This document shows, in pieces, positions 16,327 to 24,201 of a stretch of 64,000 nucleotides of DNA (position 1 is the first letter of the stretch; the number at the start of each line of letters is the position of its first letter). The notes below the pieces were generated by a model. That model saw nothing but the letters and a program-made list of their open reading frames with translations. It had not been told where the DNA came from and did no database searches. Source of the DNA: Dongia rigui (GTDB lineage Bacteria > Pseudomonadota > Alphaproteobacteria > Dongiales > Dongiaceae); contig NZ_JAXCLX010000001.1 of assembly GCF_034044635.1 (NCBI RefSeq), positions 1 through 64,000 of the forward strand. The letters are read 5' to 3'. Both the position numbers and the translations under genes were made by a program.

Positions 16327-17505
16327 TTAATTAGCAACCAGACAGGCTTGATTTTTTTGCTTTAATTGTGCGCAAAGTTGCTTTGCCGCAGCCTTGTCGG
16401 CGAGCGGGCCAGCCTGGATGCGATAATAAACTTCGCTCGCGCTCTTGTTGAAGCGCTCGACATGCAGCGACAGACCGCCCAGGAGGTCTGGATTGGCCTT
16501 TTGAAGGCGCGTCCATTCCTTTTGCGCCGCAGCCTCGCTCTTCACGGCTGCCAGCTGGATGCGGGCCGAGCCGCTCGTCGCCGGTGCCGGCGCTGCTTCA
16601 GCGGCCGGTGCCGCCTCAACAGGGGCAGCTTCGGCCGCCGCGGTTTGGGTCGGCTCCTCAGCCGGCACGGGGGCCGCTTCGGAGGTGGCTGGCGCCGCTG
16701 GCGGGGTCGCGCCGCTGGTCGCCACACCTGGTTCGGTTGGCGCTGGCACGCTTGGAATCGCATCGACGGCGGGCGCCGCCACACTCGGCACGGCATCAGA
16801 GGCCGCCGGGGCGGCATCGGCCGTGGCCGCCGGAGCGGCGTCGGAAGGTGCCGCCGGTTCGGCCGGCGGTGCGGGCGGGGTCGCGGGTTGCTCAGGTGCC
16901 GGCAGGACGGTTTCACCCTGGCTCGGCGCGGCTGAATTTTCGCCGTTCAGGATGGCGACATCCTGGTTCGGGACTTCGAGCCCGCCTTCATCGGCCGGCT
17001 TCACCTTCTCCGGTGTGCCGTCGGCGGCGATCACGGGCACGGCTTCGCTGCCGCCCTCGCCGCTGCTGCTCCAATACCAGAAACCAGCCAGGGCGAGGAC
17101 GAGAACGCCGCCCGCCAGCAGGCGATTACGGAGGCGCCTGCGACGATGGGCGGCCTCGGCCTCAGCGTCGGCAATGTCGGCAAGCGGCGGCGGCGCGCCG
17201 ATACCGCTGAGCAGATCGGGTTGGTCGGTGGGCTTCAGGCCCGTCATCCGGGCGAAGGGCGTATCGAGCGGGTCACTCGGCGCGTGTGGCTTGGGGGCGC
17301 CCAAGGCCATGCTGGGATCGGGCGCAGAGAGTGTCGGGCCGACATCGAGCTGTGGCTCGCTGTCGGTATCGCCGGCGCGGCCTGCGTCGGGCTCGGACCC
17401 ACCGGCAGCGACCGGCGGTGTCGGGGCCAGCTCGCCGCGCAGGCGGCTCAAAGCCGCAGCGACATTGGCCTGGATCTGGTCTGGGCGGGGCGGTTCCGTC
17501 GTCAT
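16327..17505 (-). CDS. SPOR-domain cell-envelope protein
   Basis: A 392-residue bitopic membrane protein. A cytoplasmic acidic/Pro-rich N-terminus (1-119) leads to a basic RRRRLRNR stop-transfer and a TM helix at about 129-146. A long periplasmic Ala/Pro/Glu linker follows, then a C-terminal SPOR domain (about 312-392; ARIQLAAVKSEAAAQKEW and VYYRIQAGPLADKAAA). SPOR domains bind denuded glycan strands at the division septum. It is transcribed ahead of nagZ. In the usual alphaproteobacterial order argS separates this gene from dgt; here dgt ends only about 130 bp upstream. Confidence 0.9.
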   Translation of the reverse strand: MTTEPPRPDQIQANVAAALSRLRGELAPTPPVAAGGSEPDAGRAGDTDSEPQLDVGPTLSAPDPSMALGAPKPHAPSDPLDTPFARMTGLKPTDQPDLLSGIGAPPPLADIADAEAEAAHRRRRLRNRLLAGGVLVLALAGFWYWSSSGEGGSEAVPVIAADGTPEKVKPADEGGLEVPNQDVAILNGENSAAPSQGETVLPAPEQPATPPAPPAEPAAPSDAAPAATADAAPAASDAVPSVAAPAVDAIPSVPAPTEPGVATSGATPPAAPATSEAAPVPAEEPTQTAAAEAAPVEAAPAAEAAPAPATSGSARIQLAAVKSEAAAQKEWTRLQKANPDLLGGLSLHVERFNKSASEVYYRIQAGPLADKAAAKQLCAQLKQKNQACLVAN

Positions 17506-17636
17506 TTAACGCTATCCTTGACGCCAAAGTCGGGAGCCGGCGCAAAGGCGCGGCCAAGTCTTTGAATCAAACCAGTTTGGCGTCGAGTCGGTCAAGTCAC
17601 CGAGCGGTGATCATCTGGCGTAACTTCCAGATTCGC

Positions 17637-18830
17637 TTAGGATTTTTCCGCAACAAGCGCGGATGTACCGAACAGTCTGTCGTGGCATTCCAGGGCGAAC
17701 TTGTCGGTCATGCCGGCGATATAGTCGGCGACCACCCGCCCGCGGCCCCGGCGATCGGCCACGGCAGCCTCCCGCGACCATTCCGATGGCAGCAGGTACG
17801 GCTGTTCCAGATGGCACGCGAAGAGGTCCGTGACGACCCGCTTTGCCTGGGTCATGGTTCGATTGATACGCTCGTGCCGGTACATGCGCTGGAAGAGGAA
17901 GCGCTTCAAGCCGACATCGTGCTCCCGCACGGCGGCCGAAAAGGCGATGACCGGCTCGGTGCGACTGCGAATGTCAGCAACGCTCTTGGGTGCGGCGGCG
18001 GCCAGGCGTTTTTGGCTTTCGGTGATGACGTCGCTGACCATCACGTTGATCATGCGCCGGACCGCTTCATGGATCAGCCGCGTCGGCTCAAGGCCCGGAT
18101 AGAGTGCCGCCACCTCGGCAAAGACCGGCCCCGCCAGCGGGACATCATTGAGATCCTCGATGGCGAACAGGCCCGCACGCAAGCCGTCATCGATATCGTG
18201 GTTGTTATAGGCGATATCGTCGGAAAGGGCCGCGACCTGGGCCTCGGCGCTGGCGAAGCCGTCGAGTTCCAGCGACCAATCACGATCAAATGCCGCGATT
18301 GTCGCCGGCACGCCATGGGCAAGATTGCGGGCACCGGCATGGGGACCGCGCAAGGGGCCGTTATGCTTGACGATCCCCTCCAGCATCTCCCAGGTCAGGT
18401 TGAGACCGTCGAAACCGGCATATCGCCGCTCAAGCGAGGTAAGGACGCGGAAGGTCTGCTCGTTGTGATCGAAACCGCCAAGATCCGCCATGCAGGCATT
18501 GAGCGCATCCTCCCCCGCATGCCCAAAAGGTGGATGGCCAAGGTCATGCGCGAGGGCCAGGGCCTCGGCCAGATCCTCATTGAGGCCAAGGACGCGGGCA
18601 ATGGTGCGTGCGATCTGCGCCACTTCGAGGCTATGGGTCAGGCGTGTCCGGTAGTGATCGCCTTCGTGATAAACGAAGACCTGCGTTTTGTGCTTGAGGC
18701 GCCGGAAGGCCGCCGAATGGACCACCCGGTCGCGATCGCGCTGATAGACCGAACGCATGGGGCTTTCAGCCTCGGGCATGCGCCGGCCGCGCGTTTCCTC
18801 CGGATGGCAGGCAAAGGGTGCGGACGACAT
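17637..18830 (-). CDS. dgt: Deoxyguanosinetriphosphate triphosphohydrolase-like protein
   Basis: A 397-residue HD-domain dNTP triphosphohydrolase (dGTPase type 2/3 family), which hydrolyses dNTP to deoxynucleoside plus PPPi and controls dNTP pools. The metal-binding HD signature is intact: YRTRLTHSLEVAQIAR supplies the first His and ALAHDLGHPPFGHAGE the HD pair. The substrate loop SDIAYNNHDIDDGLRAG and the N-terminal RSVYQRDRDRVVHSAAFRRL are also typical. It diverges from erpA, with a 147-bp shared upstream region, as is common in alphaproteobacteria. Confidence 0.95.
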   Translation of the reverse strand: MSSAPFACHPEETRGRRMPEAESPMRSVYQRDRDRVVHSAAFRRLKHKTQVFVYHEGDHYRTRLTHSLEVAQIARTIARVLGLNEDLAEALALAHDLGHPPFGHAGEDALNACMADLGGFDHNEQTFRVLTSLERRYAGFDGLNLTWEMLEGIVKHNGPLRGPHAGARNLAHGVPATIAAFDRDWSLELDGFASAEAQVAALSDDIAYNNHDIDDGLRAGLFAIEDLNDVPLAGPVFAEVAALYPGLEPTRLIHEAVRRMINVMVSDVITESQKRLAAAAPKSVADIRSRTEPVIAFSAAVREHDVGLKRFLFQRMYRHERINRTMTQAKRVVTDLFACHLEQPYLLPSEWSREAAVADRRGRGRVVADYIAGMTDKFALECHDRLFGTSALVAEKS

Positions 18831-18977
18831 GATCGGACCCTAACAGGGGTATCTGCGCATGACTATTACAGAAATCGGCATCGCCTCCAAAAAACGTAGG
18901 CAAAGTAAGGGCATAGATGGGAGGTATGCAGGGTGGGCGTTTGACTTTCTCACCTGAGTTCCTAAATACTGCAACGA

Positions 18978-19355
18978 ATGATGAACCAGCCCGAAGTGAC
19001 TGCAATGCCCGATTCCACCGACGCCCAGCGCCAAGTGACCGTCAGCGAAAACGCTGCCAAGCGGATCGCGCAGCTGAAGGCCATGGAAGGCGATGACGAT
19101 TTGATGCTGCGCCTGTCCGTTTCGGGCGGCGGCTGTTCCGGCTTTCAATACGGCTTCTCGTTCGACAAGTCGACGCAGCAGGACGACCACACTTTCGAGC
19201 GCAATGGCGTCAGGGTCGTCATCGACGACACTTCGCTCGATCTTCTCTCCGGCGCGGAAATCGATTTCGTTGAGGATCTGGTCGGCGCCTCGTTCCAGAT
19301 CAAGAATCCGAACGCGTCGTCGAGCTGCGGCTGCGGCAACTCATTCTCCGTCTGA
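18978..19355 (+). CDS. erpA: Iron-sulfur cluster insertion protein (ErpA/IscA family)
   Basis: A 125-residue A-type Fe-S carrier that passes [4Fe-4S]/[2Fe-2S] clusters to apo-proteins. The three invariant cysteines are C53 in GGGCSGF and C117/C119 in SSCGCGNSF. The conserved SLDLLSGAEIDFVEDL precedes the Cys pair. The first ~15 residues are variable, and the true start may be Met2 or Met10. The 13-bp distance to xthA suggests co-transcription. ErpA rather than IscA is favoured by the location beside dgt and the lack of isc/suf genes. Confidence 0.93.
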   Translation: MMNQPEVTAMPDSTDAQRQVTVSENAAKRIAQLKAMEGDDDLMLRLSVSGGGCSGFQYGFSFDKSTQQDDHTFERNGVRVVIDDTSLDLLSGAEIDFVEDLVGASFQIKNPNASSSCGCGNSFSV

Positions 19356-19368
19356 CCCGAACACCCTC

Positions 19369-20163
19369 GTGAAGATCGCGACCTTCAACGTCAATTCGCT
19401 GCGGGCGCGGCTGGCAAACGTGCTGGAGTGGTTGAAGTCTGAATCGCCGGACGTCGCCCTCTTCCAGGAAATCAAATGCACCACCGCTGAATTCCCGCGC
19501 ATGGAATTCGAGGCGCTTGGCTATCAGGTCGAGGCGGTCGGGCAGAAGAGCTATAACGGCGTCGCCATCCTGTCGAAGACGAAGTTCACGGTCGAGCACC
19601 CCGCCCTGCCCGGCAACGATGCCGACGAACAGGCGCGTTACCTGGAAGCCGCGGTCGAGACGCCGGAAGGATCACAACGCCCGCACATCCGCGTTGCCAC
19701 GATCTATCTGCCCAACGGTAATCCGGTCGAAACCGAAAAGTATCCCTACAAGCTTGCCTGGATGGAGCATCTCAAGCGCCGTGCGGCAGATCTGCTGAAG
19801 ACCGAGGAGCCGGTGGTGCTGGGCGGCGATTACAACGTCATCCCGACCGATGCCGATGTCTACGATCCGGTGGCCTGGGCCGAGGACGCGCTGGCACGCC
19901 CGCAGACACGCGCCAAGTTCCGCGAGATCCTGCATCTCGGCTATACGGACGCATTCCAGCATCTGCATCCAGAAGGCCATCGCTATACATTCTGGGACTA
20001 TCAGGCCGGGGCCTGGCAGCGCGACAATGGCCTGCGCATCGACCATCTGCTGTTGTCACCGCAAGCCGCCGACTGCCTTGAAAAATGCGAGATCGATCGC
20101 ACCCCGCGCGGCAAGGAAAAGCCCAGCGATCACACACCGATCTGGGTCGAGCTCAGGGTTTAG
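19369..20163 (+). CDS. xthA: Exodeoxyribonuclease III
   Basis: A 264-residue endonuclease/exonuclease/phosphatase-fold enzyme that cuts at abasic sites and degrades 3' ends in base-excision repair. It starts at GTG 19369 (MKIATFNVNSLRARL). Metal and catalytic residues are visible: N7, E34 in LFQEIK, the GGDYN motif, the TFWDYQAGAW loop and the terminal SDHTPIW motif with the catalytic His. The length is normal for XthA. It is probably co-transcribed with erpA. The palindromic element immediately after the stop likely ends the transcript. Confidence 0.95.
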   Translation: MKIATFNVNSLRARLANVLEWLKSESPDVALFQEIKCTTAEFPRMEFEALGYQVEAVGQKSYNGVAILSKTKFTVEHPALPGNDADEQARYLEAAVETPEGSQRPHIRVATIYLPNGNPVETEKYPYKLAWMEHLKRRAADLLKTEEPVVLGGDYNVIPTDADVYDPVAWAEDALARPQTRAKFREILHLGYTDAFQHLHPEGHRYTFWDYQAGAWQRDNGLRIDHLLLSPQAADCLEKCEIDRTPRGKEKPSDHTPIWVELRV

Positions 20164-20172
20164 GAACACCTC

Positions 20173-20270
20173 ATCTCGTCATCCTCCGCGCAGGCGGGGG
20201 ATCCACGAGTTACTTCCTTCAGTGGCCCAGGAACTCGTGGATGGTCCGCCTGCGCGGACCATGACGAGAT
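20173..20270. repeat. REP-like long palindrome between convergent genes
   Basis: Two 39-nt arms (20173-20211 and 20232-20270) are reverse complements at 34 of 39 positions around a 20-nt loop. They carry the core CGTCAT..TCCGCGCAGGCGG and CCACGAGTT. Each arm is itself palindromic (the right arm has GGTCCGC/GCGGACC). The five mismatches all fall in these inner stems. The motif resembles dispersed CGTCATCCCCGC-type extragenic palindromes. It separates convergent xthA and the nucleotidyltransferase and can act as a bidirectional terminator. Confidence 0.85.
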
Positions 20271-20281
20271 AAAGCGAAGGA

Positions 20282-21007
20282 TCAGAACTCCGTCACCAGC
20301 TGCGAGACGCGGGCGTGGTCAGCCGGGAAGTCGACTTCGCCCCAGAGACTGCCTTCAATGCTGCAGGTCTCGACCTGGTGATGTTCAGCGATCTGGCCAA
20401 TCGCGCGCAGATACCACCACTTCACGCCTTCCGGCGTGTACATCAGATTTTCGAGCGTGTCGGTGAAGAGCTTCGGGCCATCGCCGCGGAACAGCAACAT
20501 GCCAATGGATTCGCCGTTGGTGCGCTCCGGTGCCAGCGTCTTGCCGATCTCCAAGAGGCGCGTGCCTTTGAGGTGCACCTTCATGTCGTCGGAGTCATAG
20601 GACTCCTTCTTGTCGATGGTGACGGTGATGGGAGCCGACGGGCTTGCCATCAGCTTCTGGAAGATCTTCGGTTCGATGACAGTGTCGCCATTGAGGATGA
20701 CGAAGTCGTCCTTCATCTCGTGACGCGCCATCCAGCAGGAAGCGAGATTGTCGGCGAGCTTGTAGAACGGATTGTAGATCGTGCGGATCTTGAGCTTCGG
20801 GCTTTCCAGCTTCTTCAGCAGGGCCACGACATCCTGTGCGTGATAGCCGACCACGACCGCGATGTCGTCAACACCGCCCTGCGTCAGCGCCCAGATCTGC
20901 CATTCGATCAGCGTCTTGTCGCCGAGTTGCAGCAGGCATTTCGGCCGCCCCTCGGTCAGAGGCAACAATCGCGAACCCTGGCCCGCGCTCAAGATGACGG
21001 CCTTCAT
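20282..21007 (-). CDS. Phosphocholine cytidylyltransferase-like nucleotidyltransferase
   Basis: A 241-residue NTP_transferase fold protein of the LicC-like sugar-1-P/phosphocholine nucleotidyltransferase group. The N-terminal nucleotide motif is ILSAGQGSRLLPLTEGRPKC (Gly-rich loop plus Lys). VILNGDTVIEP provides the metal-binding Asp, and NPFYKLADNLASCW matches the family's substrate-binding segment. The C-terminal WGEVDFPADH holds the second metal Asp. In LicC the reaction is phosphocholine + CTP to CDP-choline. The substrate here is inferred, but the window also holds two choline-kinase-like genes that could supply phosphocholine. Confidence 0.82.
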   Translation of the reverse strand: MKAVILSAGQGSRLLPLTEGRPKCLLQLGDKTLIEWQIWALTQGGVDDIAVVVGYHAQDVVALLKKLESPKLKIRTIYNPFYKLADNLASCWMARHEMKDDFVILNGDTVIEPKIFQKLMASPSAPITVTIDKKESYDSDDMKVHLKGTRLLEIGKTLAPERTNGESIGMLLFRGDGPKLFTDTLENLMYTPEGVKWWYLRAIGQIAEHHQVETCSIEGSLWGEVDFPADHARVSQLVTEF

Positions 21008-21259
21008 GGAAACTCCGATGGCTGATGTCCCGGAACCTGCGGCTCCGACAAAGGATTTGGCGCCGGAGAATCTTGGAAGAGTGCCCGGCTGTCAACCCCT
21101 GCAAGCCCTGGGTGCGGCAAATGGCTGCTGCAAAATTCGCATTGAAATCAGCCTGTTGGCTCCCGGGCAAAAGATGAAGAAAGGTGTTGGCATCCGCGCA
21201 AAGCTTCTGCTATATGCTGCCCCACCGCGCCGGGCCGTATGGCTCTAGGCTGCGGTTAT

Positions 21260-21335
21260 TCCTCGATAGCTCAGTTGGTAGAGCGTCGGACTGTTAATCC
21301 GCAGGTCGCTGGTTCGAGTCCAGCTCGAGGAGCCA
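21260..21335 (+). tRNA. tRNA-Asn (anticodon GTT)
   Basis: Full cloverleaf: acceptor TCCTCGA/TCGAGGA, D-arm GCTCAGTTGGTAGAGC, anticodon loop CTGTTAA (GTT), T-arm GGTTCGAGTCC, and an encoded CCA. It is a stand-alone gene followed 6 bp later by a strong terminator. Confidence 0.97.
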
Positions 21336-21341
21336 GATTAG

Positions 21342-21378
21342 ACGGGTCGGAAGCGACAAGCTTCCGACCCGTTTTTCT
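21342..21378 (+). terminator. Rho-independent terminator of tRNA-Asn
   Basis: A perfect 13-bp stem (21342-21354 with 21360-21372), a 5-nt loop, and then TTTTCTTT. Confidence 0.93.
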
Positions 21379-21398
21379 TTCTGCGCTCATTTCCCAGC

Positions 21399-22172
21399 TC
21401 ACGCTGCCAGAAACGGCACCATGTCGACCCGTGTGTTGCGCTCCGTGACGATGATCTGCCCCGCCGGCACTTCGTGCCAGCAGCGCTGGTCGTCATCGAG
21501 CGGTTCGGAGACGATCAGCAACTGGTCGTTTTCATAGCGCCAGAACAATGAGGGCGGCGCCTCGTCGGTCGCGTATCGCACCGCGAAGATATGTGTGCCG
21601 TTGGTGAAGACCGAGGTAAAGCGCAGCGCCTCCTTGATCTCGGCTTGCCGCATCAGTTCAACCACTGCTGCAAGGGACTTTTGCACCGCGGACATCGGAT
21701 CCTTGTCCAGCCCCATCGAGAGCATCAGATAAAAGATCAGCTCGCTGTCGGTCGTGCCTAAGCGATGGACGTAAAAGGGATCGTCCACCAAGGCTTCGAT
21801 CTTGCGCCGAATACGGTCGTAACCGCCAATCTGGCCGTTATGCATAAAGAGCCACTTGCCGTGAGCGAACGGATGGCAATTGGCGCGCGAGGTGGCGGTT
21901 CCGGTCGAGGCGCGCACATGGGCCATGAAAAGACCGGATCGGATCTGATGCGCAATCGAGCGCAGATTGGCGTCGTTCCAGGCCGGCAGGATGTCGCGAT
22001 AGGTGCCGGGGACCGGCCGCTCGGCATACCAGCCGATGCCGAATCCGTCGCCATTGGTCGTCACATGGCTGCGCCGGGCATTGATACTCTGCTGGATCAG
22101 CGAATTCTCTTTCTCGAAGATGACACTGTCGAGATAGATCGGCTCGCCACAATAGGTCAGCCATCGGCACAT
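21399..22172 (-). CDS. Class II glutamine amidotransferase (YafJ-like)
   Basis: A 257-residue Ntn-type glutamine amidotransferase domain protein. Cys2 after Met1 removal (MCRWLTYCGEP) is the nucleophile. The fold motifs NGDGFGIGWY, FMAHVRASTGT and HPFAHGKWLFMHNGQIGGY are the standard class II signatures. There is no synthetase domain. It resembles YafJ and EgtC, the latter a gamma-glutamyl hydrolase in ergothioneine synthesis, but no egtB/D genes are nearby. It is therefore left as a putative glutaminase or gamma-glutamyl hydrolase. Confidence 0.9.
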   Translation of the reverse strand: MCRWLTYCGEPIYLDSVIFEKENSLIQQSINARRSHVTTNGDGFGIGWYAERPVPGTYRDILPAWNDANLRSIAHQIRSGLFMAHVRASTGTATSRANCHPFAHGKWLFMHNGQIGGYDRIRRKIEALVDDPFYVHRLGTTDSELIFYLMLSMGLDKDPMSAVQKSLAAVVELMRQAEIKEALRFTSVFTNGTHIFAVRYATDEAPPSLFWRYENDQLLIVSEPLDDDQRCWHEVPAGQIIVTERNTRVDMVPFLAA

Positions 22173-22390
22173 GATTTCAGCCCTTCTTCACCCAGTCTCT
22201 GCCGGGTCCAGACCGGGCAAAAATGACCCGCTTCCACGTCATCGCAGCCATCACACCCGAACCTTGTCAGCCTATCTGCGAAATAGTTAACGAGATATCA
22301 AAGGGATAGCGGCCATCCCGGCAATCTGTCCAAGATGGCACAAGCCATGCTTGCCTGGCAGTGAAGATGGTCACATTCCGGATGCCAATC

Positions 22391-22822
22391 ATGCGCCCCC
22401 TCCTGCTGTCCCTGCTCTTCCTCGGTCTTGCAGCCTGCACCTCGACCGAGAATCTGGCCAAGCCCGATATTACGGCCCGCGTGGACCAGGCGCCTGAGGT
22501 CATGGCCAATTGCATGGCCCAGGCGCTCGCCAACGAATTTCGTGGCGCTTCGCCAGATCTGCTCTTCTTCGGGCCCAAGGCCGAGATCAGCGTTTATTCG
22601 CCGCGCGGCGGCCTCATCGCCTTCGTGACGGTTGAGCCGCATCCCAACAACAAGTCGCTGGTGAAGTTCTATAACGGCGATCTCTATTGGCCGACCCATC
22701 AGGTCAGCGGCGTGTTTCCCGACATGGCGCGCGACAACTGGCATCGCGCCGATGCTGCCATCAAGGCCTGCGTACCGACGACGGCCGCCAACCCGGCTGC
22801 GCCAAGCCAACCCGCCTCGTAA
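22391..22822 (+). CDS. Lipoprotein of unknown function (143 aa)
   Basis: The N-terminus MRPLLLSLLFLGLAACTSTE is a lipoprotein signal with lipobox LAAC. The mature ~125 residues include two further cysteines and a compact domain (DLLFFGPKAEISVYSPRGGLIAFVTV, then NNKSLVKFYNGDLYW), ending in a Pro/Ala tail. No family is recognised. Earlier in-frame starts exist (GTG 22361, ATG 22367, ATG 22382); the ATG at 22391 gives the cleanest signal peptide. It is convergent with the PLP enzyme gene, the two stop codons being only a few bases apart. Confidence 0.72.
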   Translation: MRPLLLSLLFLGLAACTSTENLAKPDITARVDQAPEVMANCMAQALANEFRGASPDLLFFGPKAEISVYSPRGGLIAFVTVEPHPNNKSLVKFYNGDLYWPTHQVSGVFPDMARDNWHRADAAIKACVPTTAANPAAPSQPAS

Positions 22823-22826
22823 GACG

Positions 22827-24092
22827 TCAGAACGACAACACGCCACCTTCCTGCATGACCGTCACGTCGAGCACGTCATCGGGACCGGAAATGCCATAGA
22901 CCGGGATAGCCGGCAGGCTGTTGTAGACGAACGGTGTCGAGAAATAATAGGCGGCGGTGTCGTGCAGCATCACGAAATCGCCGGGCTCCAACAGCGGTAG
23001 CGGCCGGCCATGCGCCACCACGTCGCCGGCAAAGCAGCAAGGGCCGGCGACATCCTGAACGACCTTCAACCCCGATTTGGGCCGCGCCTGCGCATCCAAG
23101 GCCGATACACGGATCTTCCACATGTCCGGCATGAACACGGTGCGTGTCGCTACCTGCGCACCGGCATGGGTAATGGCGATGGGGCGACCGCCCTGTTCCT
23201 TGGTGTATTCGACGCGCGCCAGGATGAATCCGGCCTTGGCCAGAACCGAGCGGCCGAACTCGGTGATGACGCGAAACTCGCCGGCGAACAGATCGGGCAC
23301 CTCCTTGCGCAAGGCCGCGACGTAATCACCAAAGCTCGGCGTCACGGCCTCGCTCTCGAAGTTGACCGGCAAGCCGCCACCGATATCGAGCGTCGCGATC
23401 TGCTTGCGGCCCAGGCGCTGATTGATTTCGCGTGCCAGATTGAAGGTCTTGGCGATACCGGCGGCAATGAGATCCAGCGGGCAACCCTGCGAGCCGACAT
23501 GCGTGTGCAGCGCCGTCAGCCAGGGCCGGGTCTCATAGGCATCGAACACGCGCTGGCGATTATCGCCATCCTCAAGGCCAATGCCGAATTTCGAACTCTG
23601 TGTCGCCGTGCTCATCGCGGCGATGGAACCGCCGCCCACCTGCGGGTTGATGCGCAGGCCGATGATCGAGGCCGAGGTCTTCTTGCCCAGCCACGCATCG
23701 ACGCGGGCCAGTTCTTGGAAATTGTCGATGTTGAGCGTGGCGCCGTGAGAGAGTGCTGCGTCGATTTCCCAGTTGGTCTTTGCCGGACTGTCGAAGACGA
23801 TCTCGCCGGCGACAAAGCCGGCCTTGACCGCCGCCTGATATTCGCCGGGGCTCGCCACCTCGCAAGCCATGCCCCATTTGCGCACGAGGTCCAGGACCGT
23901 CGGCATCGTATTGGCCTTGGCGGCAAACGCATGGGTAAAGAAATTGGGGAAGCTGGAGCGCAGATCGTTGATGGTCGCATAGAGCGCGTCGGTGTCGATA
24001 ACGCCAATCAGCGGCGCATCCTCGACCAGCAGACCATCTTGAAAGGCGCGTGCCGCGATCGCGGCCTTGCGCGGTGAAATGGTATCGTCCAT
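22827..24092 (-). CDS. Fold-type III PLP-dependent decarboxylase (ornithine/diaminopimelate decarboxylase family)
   Basis: A 421-residue enzyme. The PLP Schiff-base Lys lies in THAFAAKANT in the alanine-racemase-like TIM barrel. HVGSQG, the Gly-rich LDIGGGLPVNF phosphate loop and the C-terminal GPCCFAGDVV (active-site Cys/Asp of the partner subunit) match the Orn/DAP/Arg decarboxylase family. The length fits LysA or ODC proteins, but the N-terminus and the substrate-specificity helix do not match canonical LysA, so the substrate is open. It starts at ATG 24092 with AGGG upstream. It is the last member of a long same-strand series including the choline-kinase-like gene, 109 bp upstream. Confidence 0.85.
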   Translation of the reverse strand: MDDTISPRKAAIAARAFQDGLLVEDAPLIGVIDTDALYATINDLRSSFPNFFTHAFAAKANTMPTVLDLVRKWGMACEVASPGEYQAAVKAGFVAGEIVFDSPAKTNWEIDAALSHGATLNIDNFQELARVDAWLGKKTSASIIGLRINPQVGGGSIAAMSTATQSSKFGIGLEDGDNRQRVFDAYETRPWLTALHTHVGSQGCPLDLIAAGIAKTFNLAREINQRLGRKQIATLDIGGGLPVNFESEAVTPSFGDYVAALRKEVPDLFAGEFRVITEFGRSVLAKAGFILARVEYTKEQGGRPIAITHAGAQVATRTVFMPDMWKIRVSALDAQARPKSGLKVVQDVAGPCCFAGDVVAHGRPLPLLEPGDFVMLHDTAAYYFSTPFVYNSLPAIPVYGISGPDDVLDVTVMQEGGVLSF

Positions 24093-24201
24093 CCCAGCTA
24101 TCCCTGAAAGCGCAAACACAGGGCGTCATAGAGACGGCAACGAGAGAGGAAAGGCAAGACTATTGACGTAATTTCAGCCCTGCAGTGCCGGCATGCCTGA
24201 G

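Noticed and set aside
17286-18899. A 537-codon plus-strand frame spanning the SPOR-dgt junction
   Set aside because: It covers dgt and the intergenic gap in antisense and shows no domain; dgt motifs are complete on the other strand.
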